In this document: positions 12,801-19,883 of the stretch, piece after piece
Numbering within the stretch: the stretch's first letter is position 1
Layout: each line of letters begins with the position of its first letter
Assembly: GCA_031323845.1 (NCBI GenBank)
Contig: JAVIYP010000049.1
Location: 1-19,883, forward strand
Length of the DNA stretch: 19,883 nucleotides
Direction: 5' to 3'
From: PUPG01 sp031323845
GTDB lineage: Bacteria; Bacteroidota; Bacteroidia; Bacteroidales; UBA7960
The notes under the pieces: generated by a model
Told to the model about the DNA's origin: nothing
Seen by the model: the letters and a program-made list of their open reading frames with translations, nothing else
Database searches by the model: none
Program-made: the position numbers and the translations under genes

Positions 12801-13292
12801 ATGAAACGCATTGGTCTTCTTTCTGACACTCATGGATACGTTCACCCTGAACTGCCCCGGATTTTTTCCGAATGTGATGAAATCTGGCATGCGGGCGATT
12901 TCGGCAGCTTAGCGGTTGCTGAATCATTACGGGCCATGAAACCATTGAGAGGTGTTTTTGGTAACATTGACGGCACAGACATTCGCTGCTCATTTCCGCT
13001 GTATTTGCGTTTTTTCTGTGAAGAGGCTGACGTGCTTATGACTCATATCGGTGGTTATCCCGGCAAATACGAAGCTAATATCATTAATACGTTCAGGATT
13101 AAGCCACCAGATCTATTCATCAGCGGTCATTCTCACATAGTAAAGGTTCAATACGATGAACAATACAAGGTGCTGCATATAAACCCCGGTGCTGCAGGCA
13201 GGCAGGGACTGCATAAAACAATCACCATGGCCAGATTCAGCATTGCCGGCCGCGATATAAAAGATCTCGAAATTGTTGAATTAGACAAGTAA
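12801..13292 (+). CDS. YfcE/MJ0936-family metallophosphoesterase
   Basis: A 163-residue calcineurin-like phosphodiesterase. The metal-binding motifs are all present in order: SDTHG (8-12, D9 and H11), HAGD (30-33), GNID (54-57), THIGG (81-85) and GHSH (109-112), followed by NPGAAG (128-133), which is typical of the YfcE group. Family members hydrolyse phosphodiesters such as bis-p-nitrophenyl phosphate in vitro; the natural substrate is generally unknown. The stop is five bases before the GTG of the next gene, so the two are very likely one transcript and possibly coupled in translation. The gene is divergent from hpt. Confidence 0.92.
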   Translation: MKRIGLLSDTHGYVHPELPRIFSECDEIWHAGDFGSLAVAESLRAMKPLRGVFGNIDGTDIRCSFPLYLRFFCEEADVLMTHIGGYPGKYEANIINTFRIKPPDLFISGHSHIVKVQYDEQYKVLHINPGAAGRQGLHKTITMARFSIAGRDIKDLEIVELDK

Positions 13293-13297
13293 AAGAA

Positions 13298-15058
13298 GTG
13301 TACACCCTGGTTAACAGACCCTTGCATATGGTGTGGCTTAAAGCTGCCGTAGTAGGCAGCTTGTGGGCGTCTATTGAGATCATCCTTGGAAGCTTCCTGC
13401 ACAATCTGCGCATCCCCTTTTCGGGTTCAACCCTTGCCTTTATTGCTGTTTGGCTCATAGTGGCTTTTGCCAGGGTATGGAAAGAACCCGGCCTCATCTG
13501 GCGTGCCGGGCTCATCGCCGCCCTGATGAAGTCCATCTCCCCGAGCGCCGTGATTCTCGGACCCATGATAGGGATATTTACCGAAGCCCTGGTAATGGAA
13601 TTGAGCATTCGGCTTATCGGACGAAACCTGGCAGGTTTTATCATAGGTGGCGGACTGGCTGTTCTCAGCGCACTGATGCATAAAGCCGTCAACCTACTCG
13701 TCCTGTACGGCTTCGACCTTGTTAAGGTGCTCGATGCGCTGTTTCGGTTTTCGGCACATACCTTGCGGATCGACAACATCGGACTTAAGGAAGCCTTCTT
13801 TATCCTGGCAGCCATTTATATTGCTGCCGGTATTTGCGCTGCCATATTCGGCTATTTTTCAGGCGGTCTGGGACTTAAACGTCTCAAAGAAAGCAAGCTC
13901 GGCGACTCAGAATTACAGGAGCCGCTAATTAAACCGGACTTGTCGAAGAAAAGCAGCGAATTATTCGCTCACACCAGCGTGCAAAAATACGCCACTCCAT
14001 TGCTCTTTGCGAACCTCAGCGCTATAATTACCGCACTTTTCCTGATGGGCAGCGGCAGACTGATCTGGGCGGCCCTCTTCTCAGCCATTTATCTTGGCTT
14101 CTGTTTTTACAGATACAAACGAGCCGTGTTACGTCTGAAGAGGTTTTCGTTCTGGATACCTTTTATGCTGATAACACTGATTGCTGCCATGCTGCTGGAG
14201 GGTATCGATAAAGGATTCGGTTTCAGTATGGAAGGTTTGATGATCGGTATCAGGATGAACCTGCGTGCTTTTGTGATACTTACAGGCTTTACCGCCATCA
14301 GCACGGAAATGAAGAATCCGGCCATCAAAATGATCTTATACAACAAGGGGTTTGCAAAACTATACCAGGCACTCAACCTTTCTTTTTCCGCGCTGCCAGG
14401 TGTACTGGCTTTCGTTTCCGAAAAAAGAAAGCAGAAGGGCATGCGCATTCTGGCTTTCCCTTACATCCTTATGGCTGCTGAACACCTGCTGCTTGCCTTT
14501 AAAAAAGAAAATGCCCGGAAAGCACCCGTTATCATCATCACCGGCGATATCGGTCAGGGGAAAACGACTTATGCCACCAAACTGGCGAATATGCTGCGCG
14601 AGGAGCATATTCCGGTGACCGGTTTTTTAGCCCCCGGTAAGATGATCAATAACGAAAAAACGGGCTTTATGCTGCTCAGTCTTGAAGACAACAGTCTGAC
14701 CCCGCTATCTTCCAAAACGCCCAACGATGAATGGCAGCACGTCGGAAGCTATTATTTTAATCCTGAAGGCCTGGCAAAAGGAAAGGCTATCCTGCAGCCG
14801 GAAAACACGAATGCTTATGATGTGTTGCTTATTGATGAAGTTGGTCCTTTAGAACTCAATGATTTTGGCTGGGCGTCCGGTATTGAACGGGCCTTGGGTG
14901 AACCCATCATCCATTGCTGGATCGTGAGGAGGTCGCTTGTGCAAAAAGCAGCTCGCAAATGGGATGTAGGAACGGTTTATGTTTATGATATTTCTGAAGA
15001 CAGTGCAGATGCCATTGTCAGGCAACTTAAACACCTCACGGAACGACCCGGCTCATAG
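13298..15058 (+). CDS. Fusion: ECF-transporter-like membrane protein with C-terminal THEP1-like NTPase
   Basis: A 586-residue protein of three parts. Residues ~11-190 form about six membrane segments that resemble a substrate-binding (S) component of ECF transporters. Residues ~230-405 form a second membrane region resembling the EcfT/CbiQ coupling component (IGIRMNLRAFVILTGFTAIST at 317-336, then a basic SEKRKQKG at 374-381). Residues ~410-580 form a soluble P-loop domain with Walker A GDIGQGKTT (416-424) and Walker B VLLIDEVGPLE (509-519), the DE-[IV]-G-x-[LM]-E pattern of THEP1/DUF2478 nucleotidases. It lacks the LSGGQ signature of ABC ATPases. The NTPase call is firm; the ECF-like assignment is inference from topology and a few motifs. 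Start is GTG 13298, or ATG 13328 (MVWLKAAVVG). It follows the phosphodiesterase after five bases, and its last 23 bases overlap the convergent DUF364 gene. Confidence 0.75.
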   Translation: MYTLVNRPLHMVWLKAAVVGSLWASIEIILGSFLHNLRIPFSGSTLAFIAVWLIVAFARVWKEPGLIWRAGLIAALMKSISPSAVILGPMIGIFTEALVMELSIRLIGRNLAGFIIGGGLAVLSALMHKAVNLLVLYGFDLVKVLDALFRFSAHTLRIDNIGLKEAFFILAAIYIAAGICAAIFGYFSGGLGLKRLKESKLGDSELQEPLIKPDLSKKSSELFAHTSVQKYATPLLFANLSAIITALFLMGSGRLIWAALFSAIYLGFCFYRYKRAVLRLKRFSFWIPFMLITLIAAMLLEGIDKGFGFSMEGLMIGIRMNLRAFVILTGFTAISTEMKNPAIKMILYNKGFAKLYQALNLSFSALPGVLAFVSEKRKQKGMRILAFPYILMAAEHLLLAFKKENARKAPVIIITGDIGQGKTTYATKLANMLREEHIPVTGFLAPGKMINNEKTGFMLLSLEDNSLTPLSSKTPNDEWQHVGSYYFNPEGLAKGKAILQPENTNAYDVLLIDEVGPLELNDFGWASGIERALGEPIIHCWIVRRSLVQKAARKWDVGTVYVYDISEDSADAIVRQLKHLTERPGS

Positions 15059-15857
15059 TGATTTTCCTGGCGCAATAATGAAACAGGTGATACGCCGAAC
15101 CGGCTTCACCGACCAGGTCCATCAGGACTTCCGGTTTCGTGACAAGGGTTGCACCAATCAGGTCAATCTTGTTCTGAAACAAGACATCCGGCACAATACT
15201 TCCTGAAGGTCCGGTGATGATGACAAGCTGCTCCCCGGTAATCATGTCAAGCAATTCGCCCAGGGTGCCGTTCAGCAAGGTCATGCCAGTCAGTATGACG
15301 ACATCGGCATCTGCCAATACGCTTCGGGCATCATGCGCAGGAACAAACAGATGCTGCTGATCGGGCGTTAGAGCATCCTTTCGCAGCTCAAGCACGCTAA
15401 GCTTGTTCTTCGTCGGCAGAATTCTGCGGATGTAGGATTGAAAAGCACCTACCACAACAATACTCTTTGTCTGCTCTAAATCAATCAGATCAATGGGGTC
15501 GGTATCCCGGTGGAGCTTATGCCTGCCGCGATGAAAAAAAGCTGCCGACAGAGCATGCAGGCTGGCCATTCTGAGGGAGTCAACAATATGGTTATCCGGA
15601 GCCGAAACAAACAAGTCTGTCAGTTTCCGCCCGCGGAAATACAATGGGGAAAACTCACCAAACCTCCTGTCCTTTTTATTACAATGCTCTGCAGTATTGC
15701 TCAGTGTTGAGGAGACACCGGCTGAGCCGTCAGAAAGTTTCACGGCGGTCAGAAAGGGGCCGACACGAACTTCTGAGATAAGCATCTCATGCCATTGCTC
15801 ACCCAGCTCTGCAATAAGGAAATCTATTGCACTCTTAATGATGCTGCTTTGCTGCAT
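15036..15857 (-). CDS. DUF4213/DUF364 putative heavy-metal-chelation protein
   Basis: About 273 residues from the ATG at 15857 (MQQSSIIKSAIDFL); an alternative ATG at 15908 adds 17 residues that do not look conserved. The N-terminal part (with EVRVGPFLTAVKLSDGSAGVSSTL) fits DUF4213, the enolase-N-like half. The C-terminal part (SIVVVGAFQSYIRRI, ADVVILTGMTLLNGTLGELL and VIITGPSGSIVPDVLFQN) fits the Rossmann-like DUF364 domain. The family is annotated as putative metal chelation and is often seen near metal or cofactor transport genes; the biochemical role is not established. It lies downstream of the M28 gene on the same strand and meets the ECF-like/THEP1 fusion gene tail to tail with a 23-base overlap. 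Confidence 0.8.
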   Translation of the reverse strand: MQQSSIIKSAIDFLIAELGEQWHEMLISEVRVGPFLTAVKLSDGSAGVSSTLSNTAEHCNKKDRRFGEFSPLYFRGRKLTDLFVSAPDNHIVDSLRMASLHALSAAFFHRGRHKLHRDTDPIDLIDLEQTKSIVVVGAFQSYIRRILPTKNKLSVLELRKDALTPDQQHLFVPAHDARSVLADADVVILTGMTLLNGTLGELLDMITGEQLVIITGPSGSIVPDVLFQNKIDLIGATLVTKPEVLMDLVGEAGSAYHLFHYCARKITMSRVVP

Positions 15858-15959
15858 GTTATTTTCATTAAGATGTGTGACTGGCCGGTGTTCCAGACGG
15901 TAAAACAAACGATATTGTGCGGGATCGTTGACCTGCAGGATAGCCTTTAAGCCATTTAT

Positions 15960-17624
15960 TTAGCGGCTTCTTGCATCAGCACTGCTGTCGCGCAGCTGGC
16001 GGAATTCATTTCCGTCGTACCAGTTGGGCCACGACCTTGAATTGGCCAAATCCATACCCATATGGTAAAAGAGCCACATATCCTGATGCATGCCTTCCCA
16101 CACCCACATGTCATGCACGATATCCGTAGGAGCATGATAACGGCCGGCAAGGTCTTCTGCCACCATTTCGGCATAGGCCTCATCGCGTCCGATATAATCA
16201 ACACCTCCCTGGGCATAGATCATGGGCACACCCTGACGGGCAAGACTGATGTGGTCGGACCTGTAAAAATAACCTGCTTCCGGTGTTGGTTCTGGGGCGA
16301 GATACCTGCCTTGTGCAGTTGCATGTTTACGGAGGTAATCTTCCATCTCCGAATTGCCATAACCCACTACAGAAACATCCCAGGTAGCACCATAGACGTT
16401 CAGTGCATCTATATTTAACCCTCCAACCGTGGTTTCAAGGGGGAATACCGGATTAGCTGCATAGAATTTGGAACCCAGCAGACCAGACTCCTCTGCCGTT
16501 ACAGCCAGGAAGGCAACGGAGCGCTTGGGAGCTTCACCTGAAGCGAGCATACGTCCGGCAATAGAAAGAATAGCACCTACACCTGTTGCATTATCCACAG
16601 CACCATTGTAAATATCCACGCCGTCTTCTGTTTCCACCATGCCGAGATGATCCCAGTGAGCCATATATATAACGGTTTCATCGGGGTATTCACTGCCTTC
16701 TATGTATCCGATGATGTTGTAGCATTCTGAGTATTCAAACACATTCTTAAAGTCCACGTTGGCATACATTCCCATTTCGAATGCCTGAAAACCGGGACTT
16801 GCTGCAGCTTCCAACATATCATCGAGATCATGGCCAGCCAGCTCAAAAATCTCCCTGGCCACATCAAGTTGAATCCAGCCTTCCGCCTCCAGGTGGGGAT
16901 CACCGGTCTCAATGCCAATGCCATACTGAGTCCCTGACCATGAATTCCTTACCACAGTCCACCCGTAACTTGCAGGCTCCGTCTGATGAATGATAAGAGC
17001 ACCTTTTGCACCCTGCCGGGCTGCTTCTTCAAATTTATAGGTCCAGCGCCCGTAATAGGTCATAGCCCTTCCGTTAAACATCTCTTCATCCTGAATCGCA
17101 AAACCAGGGTCATTGATCATGACAACTACGGTTTTTCCTTTAACATCAACACCTTCATAATCGTTCCAGCCATATTCAGGGGCCACCACGCCATAGCCAA
17201 CAAAAACCAGCTCGCTGTTTCTCAGCGATGAACGGTTTTGGAGACGGTTGGTGCCAATGACCATATCATCGAGGTATTTGTAGGATAAGGTGCTGCCCTT
17301 TCCCCGGATGGTTAGATCAGAAAAGTCGTAACCGGTGATCTCCACCAAGGGCACAGGCTGGAGGTACGTGTCACCCAGTGCAGGCTTTAATCCAATGCGT
17401 TTATACTCTCCCTTAATGTACTCAATGGCTCTTTCGGCTCCTCTTGTTGCCGGTGCGCGTCCCTCCATTTCGTCGGAAGCGAGGGTTTCAACATGGGTGC
17501 GAAAATTGTCGCAAAAGACGGGAATGTCAACACGTTCGCGACTTCCGCAACCGTATTGCAGCATCAGTGATACCAGCACAATGGCAGGAAGAAGGTAATT
17601 CCGGAGTGATTTCTGTGTACGCAT
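15960..17624 (-). CDS. M28-family zinc aminopeptidase, predicted lipoprotein
   Basis: A 554-residue secreted peptidase. The N-terminus has a hydrophobic signal (residues 10-25) ending in QYGC, with Cys26 the likely lipidated residue, so it is probably anchored to a membrane on the periplasmic side or displayed outside. A PA-type domain (about 100-290) is inserted before the catalytic core. The five metal ligands and the catalytic glutamate of M28 can all be placed: H323 (AHWDH), D344 (GAVDNATG), E378/E379 (TAEESG), D406 (NIDALN) and H497 (YHAPTD). This fits a broad aminopeptidase acting on peptides, with two zinc ions. It is 90 bases downstream of secDF and upstream of the DUF364 gene on the same strand; a functional link with either is not evident. 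Confidence 0.93.
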   Translation of the reverse strand: MRTQKSLRNYLLPAIVLVSLMLQYGCGSRERVDIPVFCDNFRTHVETLASDEMEGRAPATRGAERAIEYIKGEYKRIGLKPALGDTYLQPVPLVEITGYDFSDLTIRGKGSTLSYKYLDDMVIGTNRLQNRSSLRNSELVFVGYGVVAPEYGWNDYEGVDVKGKTVVVMINDPGFAIQDEEMFNGRAMTYYGRWTYKFEEAARQGAKGALIIHQTEPASYGWTVVRNSWSGTQYGIGIETGDPHLEAEGWIQLDVAREIFELAGHDLDDMLEAAASPGFQAFEMGMYANVDFKNVFEYSECYNIIGYIEGSEYPDETVIYMAHWDHLGMVETEDGVDIYNGAVDNATGVGAILSIAGRMLASGEAPKRSVAFLAVTAEESGLLGSKFYAANPVFPLETTVGGLNIDALNVYGATWDVSVVGYGNSEMEDYLRKHATAQGRYLAPEPTPEAGYFYRSDHISLARQGVPMIYAQGGVDYIGRDEAYAEMVAEDLAGRYHAPTDIVHDMWVWEGMHQDMWLFYHMGMDLANSRSWPNWYDGNEFRQLRDSSADARSR

Positions 17625-17663
17625 AAGAAGGTTCTTTTTAGGGTTTATATTTAACAGTCAATG

Positions 17664-17713
17664 GGATAAAACCCGAAAGTAATATCCCATCGACAAGATA
17701 TCCGGGTTTATCC
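17664..17713. other. Possible stem-loop between secDF and the M28 gene
   Basis: GGATAAAACCCG (17664-17675) can pair with CGGGTTTATCC (17703-17713) with one bulged base and a 27-base loop. It begins at the secDF 3' end in transcription order. There is no T-run after it on the minus strand, so an intrinsic terminator is doubtful; it may protect the 3' end or weaken read-through. Confidence 0.3.
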
Positions 17714-17714
17714 T

Positions 17715-19883
17715 TTATCTTTTTTTATTCTTTTTCTTCATAGTGAGCAAGTCGTAAGCAACCGGCGCAGCGTTGAACAATGAAGAATAAGTACCTACAG
17801 CAACTCCCACCATCAGTGCAAAGGCAAATCCGCGGATCACCTCTCCTCCGAAAAGGAAGATGATAAGCAACACGGCAATGGTGGTGCCAGATGTGTTGAT
17901 GGTTCGCGACAGCGTGGCATTGAGGGCAGTATTGATGTTGTTTTTGAGGTCTCGCTTCGGATACAGGCCAATGTTTTCCCTGATCCTGTCAAAGATCACC
18001 ACGGTGTCGTTTACTGAATAACCGATGATGGTCAGAATGGCGGCTATAAAGGCCTGGTCAATTTCCATGGTCCAGGGCACAATGTTGTACAAAAGTGAAT
18101 ACAGCGATACCACAATGATTGAGTCGTGGAACAGGGTTGTAAGGCTGCCCAGCCCGAATTGCCACTTTTTGAATCGCATGGCGATATAGGCAAATATGAT
18201 GATCAGGGCGATGGTTACGCTCACCACTGCACCTACCTTAATATCCCGGGCCACTGCGGGGCCTACTTTCTGAGAACTCAACCTGCCGATAACTTTGTTT
18301 TCGTCATCAGAAACAAACTCTGCATAAGTTACCGGTTCGTTGAAGAAATCCTTCACCCCTTCAAAAATTGCCCGCTCTGCTGTGGCATCCGCTTCATCTG
18401 AATCGTCATCAATCATAAAGCTGGTGGTGATTCTCACCTGGTTTGAAGGGCCAAAGGTGATTACTTCAGCAGGTTCTCCAAGAGCTTCTGTCAGCGCTGT
18501 TCTCATTTCAGCCGTATTGATATCGGTATCGAAACGGACTACGTATGAGCGTCCGCCTGAGAAATCAATACCATAATTTAAACCGCGGACAGCAAAGGAG
18601 CCGAGGCCGAGAATAATAACAATGGACGATATGATATAAAACCTTTTCCTGACGCCGATAAAATCAAAGTTAACTTTGGTAAGAACGTCTTTAGTGAATT
18701 TAGAGTTGAAGCGGATAACCACATTATTGTCGAGCCATCTTGTAAACACCAGCCTTGACAGGAAGATTGCCGTAAACAAAGAGCAAACAATACCTATGAT
18801 CAGTGTTGTGGCAAAACCTTGCACGGGTCCTGATCCAAAGATATAGAGCACCACTCCGGTTAACAGGGTTGTTATGTTTCCGTCAATGATGGCTGAGTAG
18901 GCATTTTTGTAACCATCGGATATCGCGAGTCTGAGGCCTTTGCCAGACCTGATCTCTTCCAGGATACGTTCATAGATGATCACGTTGGCATCCACGGCCA
19001 TACCGAGGGTAAGCACGATACCGGCGATACCCGGCAGTGTCAGGACGGCCCCGAGTGAGGCCAGTACACCGAGGATGAAGAAAATATTTGCGATGAGTGC
19101 CAGGTCGGCTACAAAACCGGCCCGGTTATAATAGAATATCATGTATATCAGAACGATGATAAAAGCGATGGCGAAGGAGGAAAAGCCTGCATTGATCGCT
19201 TCACGTCCGAGCGACGGACCCACAACGGCTTCTTCAACAATACGGGCCGGTGCGGGCAATGATCCTGCACGAAGTATGTTGGCGAGGTCTTGTGCTTCCT
19301 GAATTGTAAACTGGCCTGAGATCTGCGACCTTCCTCCGGCAATCTCGCTTTGAACAGTCGGGAAGGAATAAACATAATCGTCGAGAACGATGGCGATGGA
19401 CTTACCGATATTATCGGCTGTGAGCCGGCGCCATACCCTGGCACCTTCGCTGTTCATGGCCATATTGATTTCGACCTGTCCTGTCGGACTGAAGTCCTGA
19501 CGGGCATCGGTGATCACTTCACCGGTAAGCGGGGCTGTGCCGTCGCGGGTTGTTTCACGGATGGCCACCAGTTCGTGGGTATTTTCGGATCCCCTGGCAG
19601 GTTTCACGTTCCAGTAAAGGCGCATGTTGCGGGGGAAGATGCTGCGGATCTGCGGTTGCTTTAGCATACTGTTTACCCGGGCGGTATCCTGCACGGCAGC
19701 ATAACCAACCACCGGCCCCTGTCCGGGCCGCATGTTGCCGGCCTGATCCTGGAAGAAGGCTGGGGTAAGGTAAGCAAATAGCGGGTTTTCCCTGGCGAAG
19801 TCACGAAAATCTTCCAGGTCATCAAAGTCATCACCCAGCAATTCGTCAATTTCGAAACTGTCCAGTTGATCGAGATCCCTCAG
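17715..19883 (-). CDS. secDF: Fused protein translocase subunit SecDF (5' end outside window)
   Basis: Membrane protein that uses the proton gradient to drive the late steps of Sec-dependent export. About 722 residues are visible and the frame runs open to the window edge at 19883, so the N-terminus is missing; the TTG at 19841 is an internal codon. The SecD part has a large periplasmic head (including GQFTIQEAQDLANILRAGSL), then VVGPSLGREAINAGF and six membrane segments with TLGMAVDANVIIYERI. After a linker near FNSKFTKDVLTKVNFDF, the SecF part follows with GLNYGIDFSGG, a second periplasmic insert, and six more segments with GYSVNDTVVIFDRIREN. SecD and SecF are separate in E. coli; the single-chain form is common in Bacteroidota. 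The tail is strongly basic (MKKKNKKR). The M28 gene follows after 90 bases. Confidence 0.96.
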   Translation of the reverse strand: MRDLDQLDSFEIDELLGDDFDDLEDFRDFARENPLFAYLTPAFFQDQAGNMRPGQGPVVGYAAVQDTARVNSMLKQPQIRSIFPRNMRLYWNVKPARGSENTHELVAIRETTRDGTAPLTGEVITDARQDFSPTGQVEINMAMNSEGARVWRRLTADNIGKSIAIVLDDYVYSFPTVQSEIAGGRSQISGQFTIQEAQDLANILRAGSLPAPARIVEEAVVGPSLGREAINAGFSSFAIAFIIVLIYMIFYYNRAGFVADLALIANIFFILGVLASLGAVLTLPGIAGIVLTLGMAVDANVIIYERILEEIRSGKGLRLAISDGYKNAYSAIIDGNITTLLTGVVLYIFGSGPVQGFATTLIIGIVCSLFTAIFLSRLVFTRWLDNNVVIRFNSKFTKDVLTKVNFDFIGVRKRFYIISSIVIILGLGSFAVRGLNYGIDFSGGRSYVVRFDTDINTAEMRTALTEALGEPAEVITFGPSNQVRITTSFMIDDDSDEADATAERAIFEGVKDFFNEPVTYAEFVSDDENKVIGRLSSQKVGPAVARDIKVGAVVSVTIALIIIFAYIAMRFKKWQFGLGSLTTLFHDSIIVVSLYSLLYNIVPWTMEIDQAFIAAILTIIGYSVNDTVVIFDRIRENIGLYPKRDLKNNINTALNATLSRTINTSGTTIAVLLIIFLFGGEVIRGFAFALMVGVAVGTYSSLFNAAPVAYDLLTMKKKNKKR

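Noticed and set aside
13237..13815. Minus-strand 192-codon open frame across the start of the fusion gene
   Set aside because: Antisense to the membrane region, Ser/Arg/Ala-rich low-complexity product, with no promoter or family features.
18126..19768. Several plus-strand open frames inside secDF
   Set aside because: They are antisense shadows of a well-conserved gene and encode no recognisable motifs.

Overview
The window looks like a chromosomal segment of a member of the Bacteroidota, probably a Bacteroidales or Marinilabiliales-like lineage. The evidence is the match of several upstream regions to the phylum's promoter form (TTG-N18/19-TAnnTTTG), the general lack of Shine-Dalgarno sequences, a fused SecD-SecF protein, an M56 peptidase fused to a TonB-type domain, and the hpt-adk-obg gene order. 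The assignment rests on reading the sequence only; no search was run. No rRNA, tRNA, CRISPR array, transposase, integrase or phage gene was recognised. Both edges cut genes: thrS on the left (start missing) and secDF on the right (start missing).

Layout. (1) 2-3049, plus strand: the translation operon thrS-infC-rpmI-rplT, in which infC most likely starts at an ATA codon behind a strong Shine-Dalgarno. It ends in a hairpin (3073-3103) shared with the convergent Nudix gene. (2) 3088-5092, minus strand: a DNA photolyase followed by a CoA-pyrophosphatase-type Nudix hydrolase. (3) 5268-6857, plus strand: a duplicated AspT/YidE-type transporter with two RCK_C domains. (4) 6907-9131: a BlaI repressor plus M56/BlaR1-TonB sensor pair, bracketed by two ~97-base hairpin repeats and preceded by two BlaI-like operators exactly 20 bp apart that overlap a clear promoter. 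(5) 9232-9726, plus strand: a pyridoxamine-phosphate-oxidase-like flavoprotein. (6) 9710-12548, minus strand: the housekeeping cluster hpt-adk-obgE-PAP2 phosphatase. (7) 12801-15058, plus strand: a YfcE-type phosphodiesterase and a large fusion protein in which an ECF-transporter-like membrane region carries a C-terminal THEP1-like NTPase. (8) 15036-19883, minus strand: secDF, an M28 lipoprotein peptidase and a DUF4213/DUF364 putative metal-chelation protein, whose 3' end overlaps the fusion gene.

Most of the window is conserved housekeeping. The parts most worth attention are the ECF-like/THEP1 fusion facing a DUF364 gene (a possible single-chain metal or cofactor uptake system), the BlaI operator pair with its flanking repeats, and the ATA-initiated infC. 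Four convergent gene junctions are extremely tight: two overlap in coding sequence, one shares a terminator hairpin and one holds a hairpin repeat.
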